Source of the DNA: SABI01 sp028532915
GTDB lineage: Bacteria; Spirochaetota; Spirochaetia; Sphaerochaetales; Sphaerochaetaceae
Reading direction: 5' to 3'
Assembly (NCBI GenBank): GCA_963677225.1
Contig: OY781923.1
Span: 2,232,001 to 2,296,000 of the forward strand
DNA length: 64,000 nucleotides
A program made the translations under genes and the position numbers. The notes beneath the pieces were generated by a model. It had not been told where the DNA came from. It ran no database searches and saw nothing but the letters and a program-made list of their open reading frames with translations. Below are positions 9,034 to 17,392 of this stretch, piece by piece. The stretch's first letter is position 1. The number at the start of each line of letters is the position of its first letter.

Positions 9034-9076
9034 AGCAGATGTACAAAGATAATCCGGTGTTATAAGGAGATAGAAT

Positions 9077-10309
9077 ATGAGTGCGGAAATAATGAACAGC
9101 AAAGAAAGAAGTGAAGTACTGAAAAATATGATAAAAAGACTGCATAACGGAGACGAATTCGAGAGCGTTAAAGAAGAATTCTCGAAAGTCTTCAGCGGTA
9201 TCGGAGCAGACGAGATAGCCGAAGCAGAACGGTCTCTTCTCGAATCGGGCGACGTGACCGTACAGGAGGTTCAGCGCCTGTGCGATGTCCATTCGGCACT
9301 GGTTCACGGTTCGGTCGCCCAGATCCACGGAAGCAAAGAAGTCGACAAGATCCTCGGACATCCTGCCTGGCTTCTGAAGAAAGAGAACGAGCATATCAGG
9401 AATCTGGTAGAAAAGAAACTTGCCGACCACCTGCAACTGCTCAGTGAAGGCAGATTCCAGGTTCTTTCCGATATTCACAGTGAATTGAAGGAACTTAAGA
9501 ACATCGATTCTCATTATGCAAAGAAGGAGAATCTGTGGTTTCCTCTGATGGAACGATACGGGATCACCGCTCCTCCCAAGGTGATGTGGGGTGTCGACGA
9601 TGAGATCAGAGACCTTGTCAAAGGTGCTCTCTCGACATTCGAAGAGATGCTCGACTCGCCTCACCCCGACTCTCACAAGAGAGAACTCTTCTTCAATCAG
9701 ATACTAGAAGCGAAAGCTAAGATTCTGGAAATGATCACAAAAGAAGATGACATTCTCATCCCTATGGTCTGTGAGGTATTCACACCTCATGACTGGCAGA
9801 CGATCGCTGACGGACTTGATGAGTTCGCCCACTCATATGTGGAAGATGCTCCGCAGTGGAAATCGGAAGAGCTAGATGAATCTCATAAAAAAAGTGTCCT
9901 TTCCGATGATCTGATACAGCTGCCCTCAGGTCATTTCAGACCCGAGATCCTCAACCGTGTTTTAAACACATTACCGGTCGACATCACGTTCGTCGACGCA
10001 AACGATCAGGTGGCATACTTCTCCCAGTCGAAAGAGAGAATATTCCCGCGCACGACTGCGATAATTGGGCGGGAGGTAGTCAACTGTCATCCGCCGGCTT
10101 CCATGCACGTCGTCCTCGAGATCCTAGACGACTTCAAAAGCGGCAGAAGAGATATGGCGGAATTCTACATCCATCTCGGTGAAGCATATGTCCATATCCG
10201 CTATTTCGCAGTACGGGACGATGAGGGAACTTATCTGGGAACACTCGAGGTGACACAGAACATCGCACCGATCCAGGCAATCACCGGCGACAAGAAATTA
10301 CTCGATTAA
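9077..10309 (+). CDS. DUF438 / hemerythrin-like / PAS protein
   Basis: A 410-residue protein with an N-terminal DUF438 domain (about 8-75), a central HHE hemerythrin-like helical bundle (about 90-240, with H...HxE-type ligands such as HSHYAKKENLWFP and EDDILIPMV) and a C-terminal PAS-like domain (about 290-400) with the motif NCHPPxSM. Hemerythrin domains bind a di-iron centre that senses or handles O2 or NO. Proteins of this architecture are frequent in anaerobes and are thought to sense oxidative or nitrosative stress. A paralogue without the DUF438 part lies at 50204-51355. GGAGATAG precedes the ATG. Confidence 0.82.
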   Translation: MSAEIMNSKERSEVLKNMIKRLHNGDEFESVKEEFSKVFSGIGADEIAEAERSLLESGDVTVQEVQRLCDVHSALVHGSVAQIHGSKEVDKILGHPAWLLKKENEHIRNLVEKKLADHLQLLSEGRFQVLSDIHSELKELKNIDSHYAKKENLWFPLMERYGITAPPKVMWGVDDEIRDLVKGALSTFEEMLDSPHPDSHKRELFFNQILEAKAKILEMITKEDDILIPMVCEVFTPHDWQTIADGLDEFAHSYVEDAPQWKSEELDESHKKSVLSDDLIQLPSGHFRPEILNRVLNTLPVDITFVDANDQVAYFSQSKERIFPRTTAIIGREVVNCHPPASMHVVLEILDDFKSGRRDMAEFYIHLGEAYVHIRYFAVRDDEGTYLGTLEVTQNIAPIQAITGDKKLLD

Positions 10310-10318
10310 ATTGTGGAA

Positions 10319-10348
10319 TGAGGGGGAAAGACTCCCCCTCATGTTTTT
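10319..10348 (+). terminator. Rho-independent terminator after the DUF438 gene
   Basis: The hairpin TGAGGGGGA / ACTCCCCCTCA occupies 10319-10341 and is followed by a T run at 10344-10348. It serves the rightward gene, and overlaps the stop codon of the convergent zwf gene, so the two transcripts collide here. Confidence 0.8.
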
Positions 10349-11705
10349 ATGCGAACCAGGTGAAATTGTTCCGTGTGGCCATCTCCCGGGCAAACCGCGG
10401 AAGGGTCCTCACCGGGTAGACCTCCATATTCTCATCTTCGACGAGCATCGGGGTGACGATTCTCCATGACTCACAAATCTCTCTCATCGAGGGGAACAGA
10501 CTCTTGTCCCCCTGGAAGATCTTCTTGACGATCTGTTCGTAGGCCTCTGGAGTATTTGCTCCGAAGGTCTCGGTCTGGTTGAATCTGAAACGTACCGATT
10601 TCGATTTCCACGATGTCTGCGGATCTTTGAGATTCATCTTGATATCGATGGTCAGCTCCGGATGGATCGTTATGATCACCCCGTTCTCCTCGATCTCCGC
10701 ATCGCCCATGGCCTTCTTCGTCGTGTTCTTGAACTTGACGTAGATCAGTGATTTAGCTTCCTTCTGCATCTTCCCCGTACGGATATATATGGGGATATCG
10801 GCAAAGTAGTAGGAGTTTACACTCAGTTTCAATGCGGCGTAAGTGGGAGTGTTCACGACATGGCCGCTGTTGGCTCCGAGGGACTCATACCGGCCGGTAT
10901 GGAATTCGCTGATCGATGAGATCGAACGGAGCACTTTCACCTTCTCCGTAGCGATATCTTCGGGAGAGAGCGTTGCCGGGTCATTCATGGTAAGATAGGT
11001 GATGATCTGCATGATATGATTCTGGATAGTGTCTCTGACGACCCCTATCTTCTCGTAGAATCCCAGCCTCTGATCGACACCGTGAGTCTCATCAAATATG
11101 ATCTGGATGCTCTCTATCGAACGGTTATCCCATATCCTGCGGATGATATCGTTATGAAACCTGAGCAGAAGAAGATTCTGCATGAATTCCTTGCCCAGAT
11201 AATGGTCTATCCTGTATATCTCTTTATCCGAAAACGCCTTGAGCAGAATATTGTTGTATCTGGTTGCCGATTCCAGATCGAAGCCGAAAGGTTTTTCCAC
11301 AACGATCTTCTTGGTGAAAGGCACCACCTTCTTCAGTTTTGCATCCACCAGCTGGATCTGTCTGATCGCATCTTCATACAATGAAGGCTGAAGAGCCATA
11401 TAGTAGATAAGTTCGACCTCTCTGTCCTCACCGATCAGATTCGCAAGATGTGAGAAAAGGGCCTCTGTGGCCTTCTCCTCGTCGCTCATATCGTATTGAA
11501 GGTATTCGAGATGGCTGAGAAACTGATCACTCACATCGCTTCCGAGCGAATCTTTGATGAACTCCTTCGTATTGCTGTAACGCCGCCCTAAAGCGAGAAC
11601 AGTGAATTCGAAGCCTTCCTCCAGCATCAGTTTCTCGTAGGCGGGATAGAGTTTCTTCTTGGCGAGATCTCCGGTTCCGCCGAATTGTATCACAATATGT
11701 TTCAT
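10347..11705 (-). CDS. zwf: Glucose-6-phosphate 1-dehydrogenase
   Basis: A 452-residue enzyme of the oxidative pentose phosphate branch; it oxidises glucose 6-phosphate to 6-phosphogluconolactone and makes NADPH. The nucleotide-binding GGTGDLAKKKLYPA is at residues 9-22 and the substrate motif RIDHYLGKE near 165-173. AAGGAG lies just upstream of the ATG. It follows the lactonase gene by 15 bp, so the first two enzymes of the branch are cotranscribed. The N-terminal motif is GGTGD rather than the usual GASGD, a variant I note without functional claim. Confidence 0.93.
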   Translation of the reverse strand: MKHIVIQFGGTGDLAKKKLYPAYEKLMLEEGFEFTVLALGRRYSNTKEFIKDSLGSDVSDQFLSHLEYLQYDMSDEEKATEALFSHLANLIGEDREVELIYYMALQPSLYEDAIRQIQLVDAKLKKVVPFTKKIVVEKPFGFDLESATRYNNILLKAFSDKEIYRIDHYLGKEFMQNLLLLRFHNDIIRRIWDNRSIESIQIIFDETHGVDQRLGFYEKIGVVRDTIQNHIMQIITYLTMNDPATLSPEDIATEKVKVLRSISSISEFHTGRYESLGANSGHVVNTPTYAALKLSVNSYYFADIPIYIRTGKMQKEAKSLIYVKFKNTTKKAMGDAEIEENGVIITIHPELTIDIKMNLKDPQTSWKSKSVRFRFNQTETFGANTPEAYEQIVKKIFQGDKSLFPSMREICESWRIVTPMLVEDENMEVYPVRTLPRFAREMATRNNFTWFA

Positions 11706-11720
11706 GTTTTGTTCTCCTTT

Positions 11721-12371
11721 TCAAGCCAGATCGGTTGCGACAGTAAGGGTGCTGTCGAGCGAACGGCAGAATTGGACAGGAAGCGTCCTGCATGTCTCTT
11801 CGTTCTTCACAAATCTGTTGTAGGCATCCTGTTTTCCCTCTCCGAAAAACAGCAGATATACCTCACTATCGACAGTATACTGCCTCAGAGCATCATATGA
11901 AATAGATATCCTCTCTTTCGGCATCTTCGGACTGTCGGTCACAACAATCACATCCTTCTGATGAGATGGTACGCACGATCCGGGAAATAAAGATGCGATA
12001 TGCCCATCCTCCCCCACTCCGAGAAACAGCAGATCCAGTGTCTGATTCCTTTCCATGAAAGATCTTCCCTCTTCGAGTATGACCAGCTGTCCGCTTCTCA
12101 TCCGGTTCTCTTCGAAGGCCTTCTTGAATCCGTAGTCGAGCAGTGTCTGCTCGTTGGTCAGCCCGCTGAGCCTCTCATCCACCAGATAGAAAGAGAGTCG
12201 GGATAGGTCCTCATCCGAAAGCGAAAGAGCCCCCGTCACGATGCTTTCAGCTCCTCTTCCTCCAGGGATACCGACGGTCACTGTCCGCGGCACGCTGTCC
12301 AGCTTTTCCTTCAGGATGAGCGGAACATAACGGGCAAAGTCGGACAGATCTTTGAATGTTCGTGTTTTCAT
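11721..12371 (-). CDS. pgl: 6-phosphogluconolactonase (DevB type)
   Basis: A 216-residue protein of the glucosamine-6-phosphate isomerase/6-phosphogluconolactonase fold. It shows GIPGGR near residues 34-39, the D-E-R motif FYLVDERLSG and the LGVGEDGHIASLFPG motif characteristic of the family. It hydrolyses the lactone made by Zwf, encoded directly downstream. The 40 bp before it holds a short AT-rich hairpin and probably the promoter. Confidence 0.9.
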   Translation of the reverse strand: MKTRTFKDLSDFARYVPLILKEKLDSVPRTVTVGIPGGRGAESIVTGALSLSDEDLSRLSFYLVDERLSGLTNEQTLLDYGFKKAFEENRMRSGQLVILEEGRSFMERNQTLDLLFLGVGEDGHIASLFPGSCVPSHQKDVIVVTDSPKMPKERISISYDALRQYTVDSEVYLLFFGEGKQDAYNRFVKNEETCRTLPVQFCRSLDSTLTVATDLA

Positions 12372-12411
12372 AGTGAGAATATAATGATAATCCGGTAAAA
12401 AAGAAACCTTT

Positions 12412-13629
12412 TTACACTATCGAGAGTTTTCTCGCCTCTTTTCCGATCACATCTACAGCATAGGAGATCTCATCACTTGTGTGAACTGCCATGCAGCTTG
12501 TTCTCAGCAGTGACCTTGATGGAGGTACAGCAGGAGAGATGACGGGATTCACATAGACACCCTTCTCGAAACAGTTCTTCCACAACAGGAATGTCTTGTC
12601 ATTGTCGCCGATGACAAGCGGAACAATGGCTGTCTCGGTGGTTCCCACATCAAAACCGTAGGAGATGAATCCTTCTCTCATAAGACGGGCATTCTCCTGA
12701 AGTTTCTGAACCAGAGAGTTGTCGTTCTCGATAATATCCAATGCTGTCATCGTCGCGGCGATGTTCGCAGGAGGCATCGAAGCACTGAAGATCAGAGGAC
12801 GCGCCATATGCTTGATGAAATCGATCACGTTGCTGTCTCCGGCGACAAAGCCGCCGATCGATCCGAATGATTTGCTGAATGTGCACATGATCAAATCAGG
12901 CAGATCGAACTGGTTATCGAAATGTTCACAGGAACCTCTTCCTGTATCGCCTACCACGCCGAGTCCGTGAGCCTCGTCGAGGTAGATCGCAGCTTTGTAT
13001 CTGTCGGCAATGACTCTGATCTCGGGAAGCGGTGCTATATCACCTTCCATCGAAAAAACTCCATCGATGACAATGAGCTTCGATTCATCAAGAGGGATCT
13101 TTTTCAGAACCTTTTCAAGGTCAACTAGATCGTTGTGCTTGTAACGGTGGAGATTCACGTTCTTCCTCGTCCCCTGAGCCATGAACACACCGTCCATGAT
13201 CGAGGCGTGATCGTATTTATCAACGATCACGTGATCACCGCGATTCAGCATTGCCGAGATGGCGCCCAGATTCGTCTGATAGCCTGTCGTGAAACATAAA
13301 GCCGCTTCCTGGCGGACGAAATTCGCAAGACGATGTTCGAGCTTCTCATGAAGATCGAGCGTTCCGTTCATGAATCTGGAACCGCTGCAGCTCGTACCGT
13401 AGCGCTGGGAAGCAAGCTGGGCTGCCTCAGCCATTCTGGGATCGTTTGCGAGACCGAGATAGTTATTACTCCCGAGCATCAGCATCTCTTTGTTGTCGAT
13501 GAAGACCTTCGAACCGATACTTTTCGTGATCGGCTTGAAGAACGGATACAAACCTGCAGAACGGGCTTCATCGGCAAGAGTGAATTCAGAACATTTTTCA
13601 AATATGGGGAGGTGTAAGCGATTATTCAT
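12412..13629 (-). CDS. Alpha-oxoamine synthase, serine palmitoyltransferase-like
   Basis: A 405-residue PLP-dependent fold-type I enzyme condensing an amino acid with an acyl-CoA. Visible signatures are NNYLGLANDPR, GTSCSGSRFMNGT, DEAHGLGVVG and the PLP-lysine motif TFSKSFGSIGG. The combination CSGSRF-NGT with GDIAPLPE and RPLIFSASMPPAN resembles Bacteroidetes-type serine palmitoyltransferase more than biotin BioF or threonine-pathway Kbl. No biotin or threonine genes are adjacent. The product could be 3-ketosphinganine or another oxoamine; substrate is not proven. It is transcribed in the same direction as pgl-zwf, 40 bp upstream of pgl. Confidence 0.8.
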   Translation of the reverse strand: MNNRLHLPIFEKCSEFTLADEARSAGLYPFFKPITKSIGSKVFIDNKEMLMLGSNNYLGLANDPRMAEAAQLASQRYGTSCSGSRFMNGTLDLHEKLEHRLANFVRQEAALCFTTGYQTNLGAISAMLNRGDHVIVDKYDHASIMDGVFMAQGTRKNVNLHRYKHNDLVDLEKVLKKIPLDESKLIVIDGVFSMEGDIAPLPEIRVIADRYKAAIYLDEAHGLGVVGDTGRGSCEHFDNQFDLPDLIMCTFSKSFGSIGGFVAGDSNVIDFIKHMARPLIFSASMPPANIAATMTALDIIENDNSLVQKLQENARLMREGFISYGFDVGTTETAIVPLVIGDNDKTFLLWKNCFEKGVYVNPVISPAVPPSRSLLRTSCMAVHTSDEISYAVDVIGKEARKLSIV

Positions 13630-13707
13630 GTAACGGTTTCCTTATTTATACAGATAGAAGAGTAAATCCAAGCACTCTTTTTATTATTACAACATTCAAA
13701 AAATTGT

Positions 13708-14184
13708 TCAAGATAACAGTGGTTCCCATAACGCTACTTTTTTATCTAAACTCATCGGGTACGCCCGGGAGGTGCTCGGTGCATAATAACATGGGATACC
13801 CAATTCATTTTCTGCGATAGAAACAAAATACCTGTGTGCAAGCTTACCGTTTGCGATCACTTTTCTTATGTGCGGGTGATCGATAAAAAACTGTGAAAAA
13901 TTGTTAATCTCTCCATTCTTGATGGAACTGTCCTTCGATCTCTCTCTTGTACATGTGGCGAAAACATCCCACAAAGCAACACGGCGGGTGTGCAGGGTGC
14001 TCACCTTGTCAGCGTAGCTGTCAAACGAAACATCCCATATTTTTGCGATAATAGGCCAGAAATCATTGGATCGGTGACCGTAATATTCTCCTTTCGCTAT
14101 GCTTGTCTCACTCGGCATGGAACCTACTATCAGAATCGTATCCTCTGTCGTCGAGATCGGCAGGAAACCTTCATACATGTTCAT
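13708..14184 (-). CDS. DNA-deoxyinosine glycosylase (UDG family 6-like)
   Basis: A 158-residue protein of the uracil-DNA-glycosylase superfamily. It shows VGSMPSETS at the N-terminus, the GHRSNDFWP helix and the ALWDVFATCTRERSKDSSIKN segment typical of hypoxanthine-DNA glycosylases that remove deaminated adenine. It functions in base-excision repair in the cytoplasm. An alternative start is the Met at 14178. No good ribosome site is visible for either. It is divergent from uxaC. Confidence 0.82.
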   Translation of the reverse strand: MNMYEGFLPISTTEDTILIVGSMPSETSIAKGEYYGHRSNDFWPIIAKIWDVSFDSYADKVSTLHTRRVALWDVFATCTRERSKDSSIKNGEINNFSQFFIDHPHIRKVIANGKLAHRYFVSIAENELGIPCYYAPSTSRAYPMSLDKKVALWEPLLS

Positions 14185-14222
14185 ATATCATAGGAAAGGA
14201 TAAAAATAAGTGTATGTCAAGG

Positions 14223-14269
14223 TTGTGCTTGAGCCTCATAAATATTATATTTTATGAGAAGAAAAGGAG
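14223..14269 (+). promoter_or_regulatory. uxaC promoter with operator-like dyad
   Basis: TTGTGC (14223-14228) and TATATT (14246-14251) are spaced by 17 bp. The perfect inverted repeat CTCATAAA / TTTATGAG lies at 14235-14242 and 14251-14258, straddling the -10 box, which suggests repression, probably by a sugar-acid regulator. AGGAG at 14265-14269 sets the ATG at 14276. Confidence 0.45.
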
Positions 14270-14275
14270 ACAGTG

Positions 14276-15694
14276 ATGAAAAGATTTCTAGATGATAATT
14301 TTCTGCTTGAAAACGGGACAGCTATCCGCCTCTATCATGAAAGTGCCGCCGATGAACCGATTTTTGATTATCATTGCCACCTTGAGCCTTCCCAGATCGC
14401 TCACAACAGACAGTTCGAGGATCTGACCGCTATCTGGCTCGCAGGTGATCATTACAAGTGGAGAGCGATGCGGACTGTTGGAATAGACGAGAAGTTCATC
14501 ACAGGAGACGCAGACCCATACGACAAATATATGGCGTGGGCACGATCAATGCCCTACCTTATGGGAAATCCTCTCTACCACTGGTCTCATCTCGAACTCC
14601 AGCGCTATTTCGATATCCATGAAGTATTCAATGAAAAGAGTGCGCCGAAGATCTGGGAGATAACAAAAGAAATGCTCAAAGATGAGCAGCTTTCTGTAAG
14701 AGGGATCTTCAGAAAGTTCAAGGTCGCCGCGGTCGGTACAACCGATGATCCCGCCGACCCGTTGGACATGCACTCGATAATAAACAGCGGACAGGGAGCG
14801 ATAGGAAAGATCGATACAAAGGTCCTCCCATCCTACAGACCCGATAAAGCAATATTGATCGAAAACGGAACATTCATCCCTTTTGTGACAAAACTGGAAA
14901 AGATAACAGGAATCGAGATCACCAGCGTCAGCAGACTCCTGGATGCTCTCATCTTGAGGCTAGATGCGTTTGTCGATGCAGGATGCCGTGCGACCGACCA
15001 TGGACTCATGATGATTCCTTTCGTTCTGGAAAGTGATGAGAAAATCGAGGAGATCTTCAGAAAGAGGATGGATGGAAAACCTCTTGATGCACACGAGATC
15101 GAAGCTTTTCAGACCAGGATTCTCGTGACGCTTGCAGGAGAATACAGGAAGAGGGGAATCGTGATGCAGCTTCATCTCAATGCAATACGCGACCTCAACC
15201 CGCCTCAGTTCAGAGAACTAGGCCCTGATACCGGTTACGACGCGTCTCACGATCTTCCGGTGGCGAATAAGCTCGGAGCATTTCTCGGGCACCTGGAGAA
15301 TGCCGGAGCACTGGGAAAAACAGTCCTCTATTCTCTCAACCCGAAAGACTATTACTCTCTCGCAACGATCATGGGTTCTTTTCAGGGTGAGGGAATACCG
15401 GGAAAGATGCAGCTCGGGTCGGGCTGGTGGTTCTGCGATCATAAGGACGGGATGGAACAACAGATGAAAGTCCTTGCCAATCTGGGGTCTCTTCCCCGTT
15501 TCATCGGCATGCTCACCGATTCAAGATCGTTTCTCTCCTACCCCAGGCATGAATATTTCAGAAGAATCGTCTCGAATATCTTCGGCACATGGGTCACGAA
15601 CGGAGAGATTCCTGACGACAGGGACCTGCTTGATTCGGTCATCCGTGATATCTGCTTCAGAAATGCCGCACGATATTTCTCGTTCGAACTCTAG
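14276..15694 (+). CDS. uxaC: Glucuronate isomerase
   Basis: A 472-residue enzyme of the amidohydrolase-like UxaC family, interconverting glucuronate with fructuronate (and galacturonate with tagaturonate) in hexuronate breakdown. Diagnostic stretches are FLLENGTAIRLYHE, DYHCHLEP, HYKWRAMR and GTTDDPADPLDMH near the metal site, and QLGSGWWFCDHKDGM near the C-terminus. Length is normal for the family. The ATG at 14276 is preferred to a GTG three bases earlier because of spacing to AGGAG. No other hexuronate gene is adjacent. Confidence 0.93.
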   Translation: MKRFLDDNFLLENGTAIRLYHESAADEPIFDYHCHLEPSQIAHNRQFEDLTAIWLAGDHYKWRAMRTVGIDEKFITGDADPYDKYMAWARSMPYLMGNPLYHWSHLELQRYFDIHEVFNEKSAPKIWEITKEMLKDEQLSVRGIFRKFKVAAVGTTDDPADPLDMHSIINSGQGAIGKIDTKVLPSYRPDKAILIENGTFIPFVTKLEKITGIEITSVSRLLDALILRLDAFVDAGCRATDHGLMMIPFVLESDEKIEEIFRKRMDGKPLDAHEIEAFQTRILVTLAGEYRKRGIVMQLHLNAIRDLNPPQFRELGPDTGYDASHDLPVANKLGAFLGHLENAGALGKTVLYSLNPKDYYSLATIMGSFQGEGIPGKMQLGSGWWFCDHKDGMEQQMKVLANLGSLPRFIGMLTDSRSFLSYPRHEYFRRIVSNIFGTWVTNGEIPDDRDLLDSVIRDICFRNAARYFSFEL

Positions 15695-15747
15695 AGGATT
15701 CACCGTCTGATAACAGAATAATTTCTTTTTCTTCCCAAATACAGACT

Positions 15748-15999
15748 ATGAAAAACCGTAGTCTGTTGTATCCTTTGTCCATGGAGATACATCAGGCTAT
15801 TCAGGAGTTCATCATCGCAAAGAATCTCACAGTCGCCAAGCTTGCGCAGGAATCGGGAATCACCAGAGGATATCTCTACAAGATATTGAACGGAGAACAT
15901 TCCCCCACTCTCTATACACTTGACCGTCTGGCGAAGGTTCTGGAAATCCCCCTTTCCGAGATCATTCTGTTCGCTGAAAACGATGTGTTTTTTCGTTGA
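15748..15999 (+). CDS. XRE-family helix-turn-helix regulator
   Basis: A small protein (83 residues, or 72 from the Met at 15781) consisting of one Cro/CI helix-turn-helix: LTVAKLAQESGITRGYLYK followed by ILNGEHSPTLYTLDRLAKVLEIPL. Such single-domain proteins bind DNA as dimers. Its 3' end overlaps the 3' end of the convergent acyltransferase gene by 38 bp. Target genes are unknown and neither start has a strong ribosome site. Confidence 0.72.
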   Translation: MKNRSLLYPLSMEIHQAIQEFIIAKNLTVAKLAQESGITRGYLYKILNGEHSPTLYTLDRLAKVLEIPLSEIILFAENDVFFR

Positions 16000-17269
16000 A
16001 AGACTGCTCCTTCTGTGCAAAAAACAGCTCTTCGGTAGCCAGAGCGATCTTCGTAACGCTGAACGATTCTCCCTGCGGGTAGATATAGTAGGTGTCATCT
16101 AGAGTCGATAGTTCTATGCAGTCTCCCTTTTTCTTATAGTCATACTCTATGTGACAGGAATACATCGAAGAGACTTCCTTATGGAGGTAAAATTCTTCTC
16201 CGTCGAAGGTTCCAGTCAGATGAAAACCGCTGGTGTCATGAACCAGGAGGGCTTTTCCCAGGGGAATAAATCGTTTGGCGTTCGGCAGCGATTCGACATG
16301 TACAGCGACTGAAAGAGCGTACCTGTTTTCATCTATCTCCTTTCTCACCTGAGCACGCTCAGCCTCGTACCAGTCGGGAACATGGGAAAATTCAGTAATC
16401 AGTTCACTCTCATCCTCGGCAGGATCGACAGTATGAAGCTGACCGAGGGTATCCATCTGCCAGCTTTTATGACAATGTGTGCAGTACAATCGATCATTCT
16501 TGCTTGTGATCGTATATTCTGAAAGACAGTGAGGACACATATAGAGAACTTTATGAAGTCCTTCACAGCGCTTGGGATAGTCGATGTGGATATGATTGTC
16601 CTTCTGCCAGCGATACTCATCATACTCGAATGCTTCAGTTATCTTTTTGTTGATCGTCTCGACTGATGATTTCGCAAGGTCTTTCTCAGTGAACAGCAGC
16701 GTCATATCTGCGCTGATGCGGTTCTTGCGTTCATGGAGGTTCCAACAGGGGCTGTTGAGATAGTTTCCGTGCATATTGAGCACTACCACGGGAACCTTCA
16801 TAAGTTTCGCCATCTTTCCCAGAGAGAGGGGAAGAACGGCGTTAGTCCCGATGAGAGAGTAACGGGCTTCAGGGTAGAGAGCAAGAATGTCCTTCTGTTT
16901 CGAAACTACATGCCTGATATGCTTCACAAGCTGTATATCGTTGGTGAACTTTCTCTTGCAGATCCCTCCGGCCTGACGCAGCAGCCGTTCTCTTCCGATG
17001 AAGCCGTCAATCGCGACAACATAGTTCGCCCGGTGTGGGAATATCGCGGCAGTGGTGACTTTGAAATCGTTGAAGGCATGGTGAGTACACAGCAGCAGAT
17101 ACGGAGGTTTCACCCCTTCCATCCCGACTTTATGTATTCTCAGGCGGCGGGCGATCACCGTGGGATAGGTGAGCAGCCAGGTTACAGGACGCAGATACCA
17201 CCTCTGCCGCAGAGGCTTCTTTCTCATATCGAAACGGACGAGTTTTTCATAATTCACATTCTTTTTCAT
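15962..17269 (-). CDS. PlsC-type acyltransferase with zinc-ribbon insert
   Basis: A 435-residue protein. The N-terminal half has the acyltransferase HX4D motif (HHAFND, near 62-67) and a downstream ALYPEAR block in the place of the usual EGTR, as in lysophosphatidate-type acyltransferases. The middle contains two CxxC pairs (CPHC and CTHC, about 240-265) forming a probable zinc ribbon, followed by a beta-rich C-terminal region of unknown function. It probably transfers an acyl group to a lipid or glycerol-phosphate acceptor at the membrane. The first 45 residues are basic (KKPLRQRWYLRP). Substrate is not determined. Confidence 0.75.
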   Translation of the reverse strand: MKKNVNYEKLVRFDMRKKPLRQRWYLRPVTWLLTYPTVIARRLRIHKVGMEGVKPPYLLLCTHHAFNDFKVTTAAIFPHRANYVVAIDGFIGRERLLRQAGGICKRKFTNDIQLVKHIRHVVSKQKDILALYPEARYSLIGTNAVLPLSLGKMAKLMKVPVVVLNMHGNYLNSPCWNLHERKNRISADMTLLFTEKDLAKSSVETINKKITEAFEYDEYRWQKDNHIHIDYPKRCEGLHKVLYMCPHCLSEYTITSKNDRLYCTHCHKSWQMDTLGQLHTVDPAEDESELITEFSHVPDWYEAERAQVRKEIDENRYALSVAVHVESLPNAKRFIPLGKALLVHDTSGFHLTGTFDGEEFYLHKEVSSMYSCHIEYDYKKKGDCIELSTLDDTYYIYPQGESFSVTKIALATEELFFAQKEQSFNEKTHRFQRTE

Positions 17270-17392
17270 ATACCAACCTATCTGGATAACAATAGCATGG
17301 ATTTCTCTGTCATATGAATAAAATTCGTCAGATCCATTATCCTGTTTACATTCGTTTTATCTTTCCGTATTCTTAAAAAAGAGGTTATTGTT

